This document shows positions 1 to 8,665 of a stretch of 64,000 nt of DNA, one piece after another (the first letter of the stretch is position 1; every line of letters starts with the position of its first letter). The stretch covers positions 186,001-250,000 of the forward strand of contig NZ_KE386941.1 in the NCBI RefSeq assembly GCF_000429705.1, in the 5' to 3' direction. The notes below the pieces were generated by a model that worked only from the letters and a program-made list of their open reading frames with translations, made no database searches and had not been told where the DNA came from. The stretch comes from Alteribacter aurantiacus DSM 18675. GTDB lineage: Bacteria > Bacillota > Bacilli > Bacillales > Salisediminibacteriaceae. The translations under genes were made by a program, and so were the position numbers.

Positions 1-903
1 CAATCTGAAATGAACCGCTTGCCAAGTATGCCATATTCTCTTGTAACCTCATGGATTATTGTATTGGTGCTTTTGTTTTCAATTCCTTTTTCAAAGTTGC
101 CTGACACCAGGTCAAAGCTGATGATGGGTTCAAACGCCCTTCTTCTTTCACTAGTAGTAGCCGGGGCGGTCGGTTTTTTTACAGGAGAAATGACGTTTCA
201 AATGGAATGGGGATTCTTCATACCGCCAATTGCTGAAACGATGAGTACACTTTCCATTTGGGCTGTTGGCATTCCGTCTTGGGATGTGTTTCTCGCTGTT
301 TTCCCGATCGCGCTCGTTGTTTACATTCTCGCTTTTGGCGATTTGGTTATTGCTCATACTCTTTTAAGAGGAGCTGATAAAGCGAGAAAAGATGAAAAAA
401 TTGATATCAATCCTACTAGAAGCCACTTTGTACTAGCAGCTCGAAATGCTGGTCAGCTAATGACGGCTGGACCTTTGCTTTGGATCCACGGACCAATCTG
501 GACAGGCGTTCAGGTATTCTTGATTGAACGGTATAAAAAAGGTCGTAAAGTGATGGACTCGATTTATGATGGTCCGATGAACTTTTATATTATGGCGATT
601 CCACTTGGATTGCTCTTACCGGTTATTGCAATCATTATGCCAATCTTCCCGATTGCTCTAAGCATTTCTCTTTTATTAACAGGATTTGCTTGTGCTTATG
701 TAGCCATGTCTTTGGTTAAAACGAACATCTCAAGAGGTGTCGTTCTTGCGATCGGTATGCTTACCGCTACTTACGGACCTGTTTGGGGAATCGGAGTTGG
801 CATTGGTCTCTACATCTTATTAATCGGACGTCACGGTGAGAAAGTAGAAGACTCTCTTGGAATGGAGAAGGAGGCCAAAGACAAAGAGGATGCAGCTTCT
901 TAG
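1..903 (+). CDS. Polytopic membrane transporter-like protein, 3' part
   Basis: The reading frame is open from base 1, so the gene begins upstream of the window and only about the last 300 residues are visible. They form roughly seven to eight hydrophobic segments. A charged cytoplasmic loop near residues 120-150 contains NPTRS and AARNAGQ, and the acidic C-tail is rich in Lys and Glu. The pattern suggests a secondary transporter or permease. I do not recognise the family with certainty; a poorly characterised permease group such as DUF3360 is one possibility. A hairpin terminator follows directly. Confidence 0.5.
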   Translation, partial: QSEMNRLPSMPYSLVTSWIIVLVLLFSIPFSKLPDTRSKLMMGSNALLLSLVVAGAVGFFTGEMTFQMEWGFFIPPIAETMSTLSIWAVGIPSWDVFLAVFPIALVVYILAFGDLVIAHTLLRGADKARKDEKIDINPTRSHFVLAARNAGQLMTAGPLLWIHGPIWTGVQVFLIERYKKGRKVMDSIYDGPMNFYIMAIPLGLLLPVIAIIMPIFPIALSISLLLTGFACAYVAMSLVKTNISRGVVLAIGMLTATYGPVWGIGVGIGLYILLIGRHGEKVEDSLGMEKEAKDKEDAAS

Positions 904-933
904 TTGGATAAGCTAAAAAAGCTTAAAGAACAC

Positions 934-962
934 AAAAAAGCAGCGACTGACGCTGCCTTTTT
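934..962. terminator. Bidirectional terminator
   Basis: Stem GCAGCG/CGCTGC (940-945 with 951-956) is flanked by an A run on the left and CTTTTT on the right. It can serve both the rightward permease gene and the leftward gene ending at 971. Confidence 0.7.
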
Positions 963-970
963 GCGTTTTC

Positions 971-1462
971 TTAAAATGGTACTTCCTCGTCAATATCTTC
1001 AATGAGAAGTTTTGTTTCAGCTAAAGCTTCCATGGCTGCACCAAATGATTCAAACCAAGCACCGATAATCCCGAGTTTTCGTCCTTGAATTTGTTGTTGT
1101 TCATCAGGTGACACTTCAAGGCTGAAACCAAAGGCCGCTAGTGCGGTGCCAATGGTTTGTAACCAAACACCGGTTACCGCTTGTCGCTCTAATGCAAGCC
1201 CTTCTTCATCCGTTTCTCCTTCTTCTTGGAGAGCTTGTAATTCCTCCGTTACCCCAATGGCTTCCAGTGCCGATCCAGCAAATTGAATCCAAACGCCGGC
1301 CAACACTTTACTTTCTCCGGAGGAAAGGGAAGGGCTAGGCTCTCGTTCAGCATTATTCAATCTTGTTTGAAGTTCTCGAATACTATTCTTATTTAATTCT
1401 CCTCCTTCATCTAAAACGGGTTGGTTAAACGTTCGTTTTTTGAAGTGTTTTCTACGGGCCAT
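971..1462 (-). CDS. Protein with three internal repeats (DUF6944-like)
   Basis: A 163-residue soluble protein with a basic N-terminus (MARRKHFKKR). It is followed by three diverged copies of a roughly 20-residue motif: GVWIQFAGSALEAIG, GVWLQTIGTALAAFG and GAWFESFGAAMEALA. These repeats are visible directly. They resemble Bacillus repetitive proteins of unknown function (DUF6944, assigned from memory). The start at 1462 is chosen because a GGAGGT site lies 7 bases upstream, at 1470-1475; a GTG further upstream would overlap that site. Each repeat alternates glycine with aromatic and small residues, which suggests an amphipathic helix pair. No function can be assigned. Confidence 0.7.
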   Translation of the reverse strand: MARRKHFKKRTFNQPVLDEGGELNKNSIRELQTRLNNAEREPSPSLSSGESKVLAGVWIQFAGSALEAIGVTEELQALQEEGETDEEGLALERQAVTGVWLQTIGTALAAFGFSLEVSPDEQQQIQGRKLGIIGAWFESFGAAMEALAETKLLIEDIDEEVPF

Positions 1463-1643
1463 TTTCTCGACCTCCACTGCCTTGTATCGCTACCTTCAAG
1501 ATATTCTTATACAGAAAAACGTGTGAAGAAAACAGGCTCTTGGCGGTGCGAAAACTTTGTGATGCCGTTCACGTGGTGACTGACCCTGTGTTCAGCTATT
1601 CACGTAGTGTCTGGCGGGGAAATATAAATGAGTCAAAAGATAC

Positions 1644-1668
1644 GTTTTACTTCCTTTTAGATAGGTAA
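1644..1668 (+). promoter_or_regulatory. Putative sigma-B promoter of csbD
   Basis: GTTTTA (1644-1649), 13 bases, then AGGTAA (1663-1668) resembles the sigma-B consensus GTTTAA-N13-15-GGGTAT. It lies about 30 bp before the csbD start. CsbD is a known sigma-B target in B. subtilis. The -10 element is imperfect. Confidence 0.45.
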
Positions 1669-1698
1669 TAGACACCTAACACATAAAAGGAGGAATGA

Positions 1699-1875
1699 AT
1701 GATGGCAAATCAAGACAGTAATTCCGATAAAGTAAAAGGAAACGTGAACAAAGCAAAGGGTGAAATGAAAGATCAGACTGGAAACCTGACCAATAATAAA
1801 GACCTTCAACGAGAAGGGAAAAAGGATAAGGTGAAAGGGAAAGTTCAAGAAGAAGTAGGGAACATGAAGGATTAA
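1699..1875 (+). CDS. csbD: CsbD family general stress protein
   Basis: A 58-residue, highly hydrophilic, Lys/Glu/Gln/Asn-rich protein with the CsbD signatures DKVKGNVNKAKGEMKDQ and DKVKGKVQEEVG, a duplicated motif. CsbD proteins are small stress-induced proteins of unknown mechanism. AAAAGGAGG (1685-1693) precedes two ATG codons, at 1699 and 1702, either of which could be used. A sigma-B-like promoter lies upstream and a strong terminator follows, so this is a single-gene stress transcript. Its length matches the family. Confidence 0.88.
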   Translation: MMANQDSNSDKVKGNVNKAKGEMKDQTGNLTNNKDLQREGKKDKVKGKVQEEVGNMKD

Positions 1876-1926
1876 GAATGAAAAAAATACTTAAGTACTA
1901 AAATAGAGTAGTACGGCATTACTTTT

Positions 1927-1958
1927 CCGGTAGGGGCTAAATCCCTACCGGTTTTTTT
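1927..1958 (+). terminator. csbD terminator
   Basis: A perfect 9-bp stem CCGGTAGGG/CCCTACCGG (1927-1935 with 1943-1951) is followed by seven T. Confidence 0.9.
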
Positions 1959-2038
1959 CGGAGCAAATCCGAGGTGTTTTTCGATTCAACCAGGGCACTG
2001 ACACTGCTAATAATCCCTTTTTACACTTGATTGTGAAT

Positions 2039-2539
2039 CTATCGCCCAGAATTCCGCCTTTTCCGTTTTAATAGCATATTAACCCCCATTACTAAGGCTA
2101 GCATTTCTTCATCGCTTAGGTTATCAGAAAGGTTTTTAACTTCATATGATGGGGATGAAAAGAACCCACTTTCTCTTTTAAAGTGGCCGACGATGGCATC
2201 GCTTCCATCTGCTTTGATTTCAAACTCCGTACTAAAGGCTTCTCCGACTACCGTGTAAGAGCCCCGTTCTGAAGTAAGGTATTCGAATTTTTTAGAGAAA
2301 AAAGTGAAATTCTGCTTAAGCACCCCTAACTCACGATCGGCATAATCGACAATTGTCCATTTGTTTGAGAAGGCAGGGAACCGAGCTTTTACGAGTACTT
2401 CACCGTCTATATTTAATATATTCACATTTGAATTGAATGCACTCTGTAGGTCTAGGGAGCCAATTTCTTTTTTATCCTCATTATAAATGGTCGTTTCTCC
2501 AGCTGAGAAAAAGTTATCTGAAACATGCATCGTCGTCAT
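2039..2539 (-). CDS. LURP-one-related (tubby-like) family protein
   Basis: A 166-residue protein with alternating beta-strand character. It resembles the LOR/DUF567 family (B. subtilis YxjI type), a tubby- and scramblase-like beta barrel around one helix. Supporting features are the internal segments GEVLVKARFPAFSNKWTI, FFSKKFEYLTSERG and VGHFKRESGFF, and the overall length. The C-terminal helix ends in a basic tail (LLKRKRRNSGR). A GGAG site lies 7-8 bases before the ATG. Family members may bind lipid or DNA, and this role is unproven here. No partner genes adjoin it. Confidence 0.7.
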   Translation of the reverse strand: MTTMHVSDNFFSAGETTIYNEDKKEIGSLDLQSAFNSNVNILNIDGEVLVKARFPAFSNKWTIVDYADRELGVLKQNFTFFSKKFEYLTSERGSYTVVGEAFSTEFEIKADGSDAIVGHFKRESGFFSSPSYEVKNLSDNLSDEEMLALVMGVNMLLKRKRRNSGR

Positions 2540-2767
2540 ATGATCACTCCGTTCAATAGTAGCTTGGTAGTGTGTACGTTATGGAAGAAAAAAGGTTTCA
2601 ATTCGGGCAATGAACAGTGTCTTAAAACTCTTTTGTATTTCACATACCGTACACTTATACCGCGGTAAAGAATCCACTTAATAAAAAACAATCCGAATTC
2701 ATCATTCCAAAAGGGTTGTCCAATCCGCTATAATGAAAACACAAATTGTTTTACCGCAGGAGGAACT

Positions 2768-3838
2768 ATGACGAAAAAAACGATTGTATTTACAGGTGGC
2801 GGGACGGCCGGTCACGTGACACCGAACATAGCCATTATAAATGAACTTGACGAATCGAAATGGGATATTAAATACATTGGATCAAAAAAAGGGATTGAAA
2901 AAGAGCTGATCGAGAACCGCAACATTCCTTATTACGGTATTCGAAGCGGGAAGCTTCGTCGATATATTGATAAAGAGAACATCATAGATATGTTCCGCGT
3001 AATAAAAGGTTGTCAGGAAGCTCGCTCAGTACTCAAAAAACTCAAACCCGCCCTCGTTTTTTCAAAAGGCGGATTCGTATCCGTTCCAGTTATCATCGCA
3101 GCCCGTTCTTTGGGCATTCCGATCTTTATCCACGAAAGCGATATTACACCGGGGCTTGCTAATAAAATCTCACAGCGTTTTTCAACGAAGATCTTTACTT
3201 CTTTTGAAGAGACGAGAGCGTATTTCCCGTCGTCAAAAACGACTGTGATCGGCTCGCCAATTCGTAAGGAGATTCTAAGTGGCGATTCAATTAAAGGTCG
3301 CCAAATGCTCGGGTTTACGAAAGAACTTCCTATTTTAACCATTATGGGTGGGAGTCTTGGAGCAAAAAAAATCAATGAGTCTGTTCGTGGATCTCTTGAC
3401 GAGCTGACCAAAGATTATCAAATTGTTCATCTGTGCGGAAAAGGAAACGTGGACGAAAGCTTGGTTAGGGTAGCAGGATACAAGCAATTTGAATATGTAA
3501 ACGAAGAATTGGCTGATATCCTTGCCGCGACGGATATGGTGATTACTCGAGGCGGATCAAATTCCATCTTTGAATTCCTCGCTCTCCATATTCCTATGGT
3601 TATTATTCCATTAACTAGAAAACAAAGCCGAGGAGACCAAATTTTAAATGCCAAATCCTTTGAAGAGAAAGGCTTTGCCTTAAAACTGGAAGAAGAAGAT
3701 CTCACCCGTGATTCTCTATCTAACGCTCTTCACACGTTAAAAGCGAAACGAAATGACTACACAGAAATGATGAAATCCTCTAAAGAAAGCCATGCTTTAG
3801 ACATTTTAGTGGAACAAATAAATGCTTATCATAAGTAG
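2768..3838 (+). CDS. murG: UDP-GlcNAc:lipid I GlcNAc transferase (MurG), orphan copy
   Basis: A 356-residue GT-B glycosyltransferase that adds GlcNAc to undecaprenyl-PP-MurNAc-pentapeptide (lipid I) on the cytoplasmic membrane face, giving lipid II. The N-terminal domain has GGGTAGHVTPN (residues 10-20). The C-terminal domain has the donor-site GGSLGAKKIN and ITRGGSNSIFEFLALHIPMVIIPL. The start is fixed by GCAGGAGG four bases upstream. It is not in a division/cell-wall cluster, so it is probably a second, stand-alone MurG like those of the B. cereus group; the operon copy would be elsewhere in the genome (inference). It ends at a bidirectional terminator. Confidence 0.9.
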   Translation: MTKKTIVFTGGGTAGHVTPNIAIINELDESKWDIKYIGSKKGIEKELIENRNIPYYGIRSGKLRRYIDKENIIDMFRVIKGCQEARSVLKKLKPALVFSKGGFVSVPVIIAARSLGIPIFIHESDITPGLANKISQRFSTKIFTSFEETRAYFPSSKTTVIGSPIRKEILSGDSIKGRQMLGFTKELPILTIMGGSLGAKKINESVRGSLDELTKDYQIVHLCGKGNVDESLVRVAGYKQFEYVNEELADILAATDMVITRGGSNSIFEFLALHIPMVIIPLTRKQSRGDQILNAKSFEEKGFALKLEEEDLTRDSLSNALHTLKAKRNDYTEMMKSSKESHALDILVEQINAYHK

Positions 3839-3887
3839 ATAATAAAGGCCTAATGAGTTCAAATGGACAAATAGCGGGTCGAAACAC

Positions 3888-3921
3888 AAAAAGACTGAGC
3901 GCCCTCGGCCTCAGTCTTTTT
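3888..3921. terminator. Bidirectional terminator murG/RDD
   Basis: A perfect 12-bp stem AAAAAGACTGAG/CTCAGTCTTTTT. It includes the stop codon of the leftward RDD gene (3911-3913), so the two convergent transcripts share one terminator. Confidence 0.9.
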
Positions 3922-4339
3922 GTACTTTTTCCACATATGTGCCCGCAAGAAAATCGTGTATGCTTCGTCGGTCTTTTCGAATTGCCACCATGGCTGCACT
4001 GATTATTGTTGTAAGGCCAAATGTGAATACAGCAAGTAAAAAGTAGCCAATCAATTGGCGCATGAGCATCGTCCAGACAGTGAGCTTCTTTCCATCGACT
4101 CGAACAATTCGGATGTTAAATAGCCTTTTTCCGACTACATAACCGCTCCAAAAAAGTGGTGTCACGATGAGATAGACCACGTAAGCATAGTCCCAACCGG
4201 GCGTTTCAAGAAACGTAAACCAGTCTTGTCCCATCGCCGCTGCAACGATAAATGTGATTGGAAGAAGTACGATAAAGCTGTCAGCGAGTAAAGCGCCGAG
4301 ACGGGAAAAAAATCCTGCTGCGTTTTCTCTAGGTGTCAT
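3911..4339 (-). CDS. RDD family membrane protein
   Basis: A 142-residue membrane protein with the family Arg near the N-terminus (GFFSRLGALLADSFIVLLP) and the paired Asp (ADS). Three to four membrane segments follow, with the typical central motif VVGKRLFNIRIVRVDG. RDD proteins are often small integral membrane proteins, and some work as ion transporters. A GGAGGAAAG site precedes the ATG. It is a single gene convergent with murG. Confidence 0.85.
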   Translation of the reverse strand: MTPRENAAGFFSRLGALLADSFIVLLPITFIVAAAMGQDWFTFLETPGWDYAYVVYLIVTPLFWSGYVVGKRLFNIRIVRVDGKKLTVWTMLMRQLIGYFLLAVFTFGLTTIISAAMVAIRKDRRSIHDFLAGTYVEKVQKD

Positions 4340-4507
4340 CCTTCTTTCCTCCTGATGTAGTAGTAAGAACAGTGTAGTACAAATATTCTCCTTTTGCGAA
4401 CATACACTTCAAAAGAGGGGGGGGTGTTTATACTAACGTTAACCTGTTACAATGAATAAACGAACAAACGTTTCGCTATTTTAAAATAACTAAGGAGTTT
4501 TTCCTAT

Positions 4508-5080
4508 ATGCATAAACTCATTCCACAGTCTATGAAACGGATGAGACAAGAGAACGGTGGGCATATTTTTTATAAGTTTGAAGAAAAGGCGGCGTATCTC
4601 GAAAATGCTGTCACTTTTATATGTGAAGCAGTTCGATCCGGTGACGATGTAGCGGTCATTGAAAGTGAGAAGATTTTGCCCCAATTAAAAAGAAAAGTAG
4701 AAAGTGTGTTAAGTGCAGAACAGCAAGAAAAAGTCTACTACATTAACAACTTTCAATACTATCTTTTAAATGGAAGCTTTCACGTTTCTAGTGTTGAGAA
4801 GGGTTTTCATCGGCTTATTGAAAAATACGATGGGGACGTGCCACCCCTTCGCACGTGGGCGCATGTTGAGTGGGGAGAAGATGCTGACTTGCTTGAGGAA
4901 GTCGCTTTGTTTGAACAACAAGCAGATACGATGATTAGTGCACAAAAGATGATCTCAGTGTGCGCGTACCAAAATGAACGAATTTGTAATACAATCGAAA
5001 AGCGCCTTCAAGAATGTCACCCTTTTTTTATGACAGATACAAATCTTTCACCTAGTAAACTTTATAAAAAGACTAGTTAA
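4508..5080 (+). CDS. MEDS-domain sensory protein, copy 1
   Basis: A 190-residue soluble protein made almost entirely of one MEDS domain (methanogen/methylotroph DcmR sensory domain), recognisable by GGHIFYKFEEKAAYLENAVTF, the acidic AVIESEKILP and LRTWAHVEWGE. MEDS domains are thought to sense small hydrocarbon derivatives and usually sit on kinases or regulators; here the domain stands alone. There is no DNA-binding or kinase part. AAGGAG lies 9 bases upstream. It is about 45% identical by eye to the next gene, so the pair arose by tandem duplication. Confidence 0.75.
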   Translation: MHKLIPQSMKRMRQENGGHIFYKFEEKAAYLENAVTFICEAVRSGDDVAVIESEKILPQLKRKVESVLSAEQQEKVYYINNFQYYLLNGSFHVSSVEKGFHRLIEKYDGDVPPLRTWAHVEWGEDADLLEEVALFEQQADTMISAQKMISVCAYQNERICNTIEKRLQECHPFFMTDTNLSPSKLYKKTS

Positions 5081-5216
5081 AGCTTCTGATTATATAAAAA
5101 TGTTTGTTGACTCATAAGGGAGAACGTAATCTTGAGAATTAACACTTTATAGGATGAACACTATCAAATCAAAATTGGGTCATTGGAAGAGACTATGTTT
5201 TAAGGAGTTTTTTTAT

Positions 5217-5789
5217 ATGGATAAAGACATCGTTTTGGAACTTAAAAGGATGCACAAATCAAGTGGCGGGCACATATTTTATCGTTTCGAAGACCTTGAA
5301 GCATACCTGTCCAATGCTGTGACGTTTATAAAAACAGGAGTACAAGCAGGCGATGATGTAGCAGTGGTGGAGTCTGAAAAAATGTTGCCATTATTAAAAG
5401 ACAGGTTAAGAAATGACCTTACTGATGAGGAATACGAGCACATACACTTTGTAAACAATTTTCAATTTTACCTCCTTAACGGCACCTACAATCCACCGCA
5501 AGTGGAACAATATTTGGGGAAAATGATCGAGCCCTACGAAAGTGAAGATACGAAATTGCGAACGTGGGCTAATGTCGAATGGGGCGATGACAATGAAATT
5601 TTGCACCAAGTTGCCGATCAAGAAGAAAAGGCGGACAAAATCTTAAAAGAATGGAACATGATTTCTTTATGTGCTTATGAATCTAGTCGCCTAACAGATG
5701 AAATTGAAGAGAGGCTAAAAAACTGTCATTCGTACTTTATGACAGACGAAACATTTAAGGCTTCAGAGGTCTATGGGCAAGTAAAATAA
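5217..5789 (+). CDS. MEDS-domain sensory protein, copy 2
   Basis: A 190-residue paralogue of the preceding gene, with the same landmarks in the same order: GGHIFYRFEDLEAYLSNAVTF, VVESEKMLP, NNFQFYLLNG and LRTWANVEWGDD. The ATG at 5217 gives exactly the same length as copy 1. It is preceded by TAAGGAGTTTTTTTAT, nearly identical to the leader of copy 1, so I prefer it to the ATG at 5154. The 136-bp gap has no terminator, so co-transcription is likely. The C-terminus C-H-x-Y/F-F-M-T-D is conserved between the two and could hold a ligand or metal site (inference). Confidence 0.75.
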   Translation: MDKDIVLELKRMHKSSGGHIFYRFEDLEAYLSNAVTFIKTGVQAGDDVAVVESEKMLPLLKDRLRNDLTDEEYEHIHFVNNFQFYLLNGTYNPPQVEQYLGKMIEPYESEDTKLRTWANVEWGDDNEILHQVADQEEKADKILKEWNMISLCAYESSRLTDEIEERLKNCHSYFMTDETFKASEVYGQVK

Positions 5790-5798
5790 ATGAGTGGA

Positions 5799-5829
5799 AG
5801 ATCAGCCTGGCTCAGGTTGGTCTTTTTTT
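5799..5829 (+). terminator. Terminator after MEDS pair
   Basis: Stem AGATCAGCCTG/CAGGTTGGTCT (with G-U pairs), loop GCT region, followed by seven T. Confidence 0.75.
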
Positions 5830-5869
5830 GTGTGTAAAAAACTCGCGAAAAAATATTTTCTCACACATA

Positions 5870-5898
5870 TTGCAAAAGTTTCCAAAATAGCATATACT
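5870..5898 (+). promoter_or_regulatory. Sigma-A promoter of the GntR/ABC operon
   Basis: TTGCAA (5870-5875), 17 bases, TATACT (5893-5898). It lies about 40 bp before the regulator start, so autoregulation by the YtrA-type repressor would act here. Confidence 0.65.
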
Positions 5899-5941
5899 AC
5901 ATTACAACACTAATGCACTAACCTTGAGAGGAGGTGCTCGT

Positions 5942-6328
5942 TTGATTATTAATCCAGATGGTACAAAACCGATCTATGTTCAAATATCAGAATGGATTGA
6001 AACTGAGATTCTTAATGAAAGCTTTGTTCAAGATGAAAAAGTGTATTCCCAGTATCAACTGGCGGAAATGATGAACATTAACCCGGCAACAGCGGCCAAG
6101 GGATTAACAAAGCTTGTCGAAGAAGAGATTCTTTATAAAAAGCGGGGACTGGGGATGTTTGTAGCATCAGATGCGAAAGACATTATTTTGAATAAACGAA
6201 AAAGCAATACATTAACAAAGCTCGTCGATGACGTTGTAGCCGAAGCCAACCACCTTGATGTGAGCGAAACGGAACTTATTTCAATGATCCAAACAAGCAT
6301 GTCTAAATTGAGAGGGGAAAAAGAATGA
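5942..6328 (+). CDS. GntR family transcriptional regulator, YtrA type
   Basis: A 128-residue regulator with an N-terminal winged helix (KPIYVQISEWIETEIL, then QYQLAEMMNINPATAAKGLTKL). It has only a short helical tail, as in the YtrA subfamily, which usually represses the ABC transporter operon it heads. The TTG at 5942 is chosen because GAGAGGAGGT (5927-5936) ends 5 bases before it; a TTG at 5924 lies upstream of this site. The next gene starts with a 4-base overlap, so the two are translationally coupled. Confidence 0.85.
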   Translation: MIINPDGTKPIYVQISEWIETEILNESFVQDEKVYSQYQLAEMMNINPATAAKGLTKLVEEEILYKKRGLGMFVASDAKDIILNKRKSNTLTKLVDDVVAEANHLDVSETELISMIQTSMSKLRGEKE

Positions 6329-7212
6329 AAGCAATCACATGTACTCATTTGACAAAATCGTATGGAAATAAAAAAGCAGTCAATGATCTGGCAGTTTCCA
6401 TTGAAGAGAATAAAATAACCGGGGTGATTGGCAGGAACGGGGCCGGAAAAACAACCTTTCTTCAACTAGTGGCAGGATTTATAAAGCAAAGTGAGGGTAA
6501 GATTCACGTCCTTGGTGAACCGCCATTTAACAGTTTAAAAGCGTCTGCCAATACCATTTTCATTAATGACACGATGAACCTCCCCACGTCCCTTACCATC
6601 TATGAAATTTTGAAGATGGGAAATGAGTTTTACCCGAACTGGGATATGGAGCTTGCGGAGCGTTTGTTTGATTATTTCTCCCTTGATCGGTCTCAAAGAC
6701 ATGATCGTTTGTCAAAAGGGATGAAGAGTACGTTTAATATGATTGTCGGATTGGCATCACGCTGTCCGCTGACCATTTTCGATGAGCCAACAACCGGAAT
6801 GGATGCCTCGGTGAGAAGTGATTTCTATAGAGCCTTACTAAAAGACTACCTCGCCCATCCGAGAACGATCTTACTTTCCAGTCATCACTTAAATGAAATT
6901 GAAGAGCTAATCGAGGATGTTCTTCTCATCAAGGATGGTACGAATCATTTGCATGTATCTGTAAGTGATTTGAAGGAATATGGCATAGGGGTTCAAGGAG
7001 AGTCGACTAACCTTGAAGCTTGGCTCAAGGGAAAGGACGTTTTTCACAAGCGGGAACTCCCGATGAACAAAGCATACGCGGTGGTTAAGAAAGAACAGTT
7101 AGACCCGAATTACAAACAAGCAGGACTTGAAGTGGCTGCTGTTTCAGCAACAGATATGAGCATGTATCTCACAGGTACGAGTGAAGGGGGAATTGATGAT
7201 GTCTTTAAGTGA
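6325..7212 (+). CDS. ABC transporter ATP-binding protein (YtrB-like)
   Basis: A 295-residue cytoplasmic ATPase with Walker A GRNGAGKTT, a degenerate signature LSKGMKS in place of LSGGQ, Walker B TIFDEPTTGMD and the switch His (LLSSHHL). The C-terminal 80 residues are an extra domain without a known motif. The altered signature is common in YtrB-like and bacitracin-type exporters controlled by GntR repressors. It overlaps the genes on both sides and partners the permease that follows. The substrate is unknown; cell-envelope antibiotics are a typical inducer of the group (family knowledge). Confidence 0.85.
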   Translation: MKAITCTHLTKSYGNKKAVNDLAVSIEENKITGVIGRNGAGKTTFLQLVAGFIKQSEGKIHVLGEPPFNSLKASANTIFINDTMNLPTSLTIYEILKMGNEFYPNWDMELAERLFDYFSLDRSQRHDRLSKGMKSTFNMIVGLASRCPLTIFDEPTTGMDASVRSDFYRALLKDYLAHPRTILLSSHHLNEIEELIEDVLLIKDGTNHLHVSVSDLKEYGIGVQGESTNLEAWLKGKDVFHKRELPMNKAYAVVKKEQLDPNYKQAGLEVAAVSATDMSMYLTGTSEGGIDDVFK

Positions 7213-7942
7213 GATCGGTTTTTGGGCTACGGTCAAAAGACAGTTTTTCTTTAAGGTTTCATCCTATAAAAACGCATTTTCAACACTGGTTGTCCTACAA
7301 GTTCTGGCCATTCTTCTTTCAATGGGCGGAACATCATCAATGGGATCGGGAAGTACGAATGTGTTCGTGTCCGTATCCTACTACTCTTCTTCTGCTGTGA
7401 TTGTGTTTTCAATGATTTGGTGCTTCATTACGGCTATTCTCATTACAACAAGAGCGTATCGAAATGACGATTTTGCCTTTGTGACCAATCGCCTCACCCA
7501 AAATATGGCTAATATTCTTTTTTTACTAACGGCAAGTGTGATTGCAGCAATAACTGCAAATTTAAGCGGGTATGCTGTTCGTGTCGCGGCGTATGCTCTT
7601 CACGGAGTGGAATTTGTGGCAAGTCCTTCGCTGTTCAACACGCCAGGTGAATGGCTTATGAGCGTTAGTGCTTCGTTTTTATATATCTTTTTACTTGGCT
7701 CACTCGGGTATATTCTTGGAACCCTTACGCATCTGAATCGCCTGTTCATGTTTATAATCCCAGCGGTTTTCTTTGGGGGAATGTTCACAGGAGCGGCGAA
7801 TGATGGGTTCATTACCCAAACGGTTCTTTTCTTTAACGATGAAACATCCTTCGTGTTATTCATGATTAAAGTAATCGTAACCTCGTCTCTATTATTTATA
7901 CTAGCCAGCTGGATTACAAATAAGACGGAGGTGCGCTTATGA
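7199..7942 (+). CDS. ABC transporter permease subunit
   Basis: A 247-residue membrane protein with about six hydrophobic segments and no catalytic motif, fitting the permease of the upstream ATPase. AAGGGGG (7184-7190) lies 8 bases before the ATG at 7199; an in-frame GTG at 7181 is unlikely because it precedes that site. The start overlaps the ATPase gene by 14 bases and the end overlaps the next gene by 4. Confidence 0.75.
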   Translation: MSLSEIGFWATVKRQFFFKVSSYKNAFSTLVVLQVLAILLSMGGTSSMGSGSTNVFVSVSYYSSSAVIVFSMIWCFITAILITTRAYRNDDFAFVTNRLTQNMANILFLLTASVIAAITANLSGYAVRVAAYALHGVEFVASPSLFNTPGEWLMSVSASFLYIFLLGSLGYILGTLTHLNRLFMFIIPAVFFGGMFTGAANDGFITQTVLFFNDETSFVLFMIKVIVTSSLLFILASWITNKTEVRL

Positions 7943-8661
7943 TGATGAATATTGCCATACTTCAATTACTCGTATTCATTGTTCTGATCGGTGTCATCAT
8001 GTTCTTTATTAAGAGACAAAAAAAGATGGGCTTAATGACGATAAAAGGGCGGAGTCATAATTGGATCTTTTCCATTTATCTTTTGGCACTCATTGTTTGC
8101 ACCGTCATTTACTTCATGATTCCAAGTAGTGACATGACCTATAGTGAGCCAAAAAGTATTGAACAGTCAATGGAAGAAGAACAAGAGCTTCATGATCGAT
8201 TGTTCTCGGGAGACATTGCAGAGGCGTCTGAAAATCTTAGAAATGAATTCTATTTCGAATTTACTGAAGACGTATTGATTGTGAAACCAACTTATCAGGA
8301 TAATTACTACTCAGGAAACATTCTTTTTGAAAGAGTTGAAGACTTCGAGGATGAGGTTCAAGTTTACCTTTATTCAGGTAACTCCTACATTGATGGATTT
8401 GACTTTACGGATCGAATAGATCCACCCTCTTTCGTCCTTGAAGAAAACGAGCTGCAAGTAATCGAACGAAGTTCTGAGATTAGTTTTGCGAAACTGGCAC
8501 AAGAGTTCACCCTTACGCAATTCTCTGATCGACATTCTGGTAATCCTTTTCATACTGAATCATCGAGTTATCACGGGGCGTATTTCGTGTACATTCAAGT
8601 ACCAATGGACGTGGATGTTACATCGGCGTATAGTGATATCGAATTAACGGAAGTGAAGTAG
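7939..8661 (+). CDS. Membrane-anchored extracytoplasmic protein of ABC operon
   Basis: A 240-residue protein with two N-terminal membrane helices (about residues 5-24 and 43-62), then an acidic domain of about 170 residues predicted to lie outside the cell. That domain is rich in Tyr, Phe and Asp (YFEFTEDVLIVKPTYQDNYYSG). I do not recognise it. GGAGGTG lies just before the start and the ATGA overlap couples it to the permease, so it is probably an accessory or sensing part of the transporter (inference). Confidence 0.65.
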   Translation: MMMNIAILQLLVFIVLIGVIMFFIKRQKKMGLMTIKGRSHNWIFSIYLLALIVCTVIYFMIPSSDMTYSEPKSIEQSMEEEQELHDRLFSGDIAEASENLRNEFYFEFTEDVLIVKPTYQDNYYSGNILFERVEDFEDEVQVYLYSGNSYIDGFDFTDRIDPPSFVLEENELQVIERSSEISFAKLAQEFTLTQFSDRHSGNPFHTESSSYHGAYFVYIQVPMDVDVTSAYSDIELTEVK

Positions 8662-8665
8662 TAAG

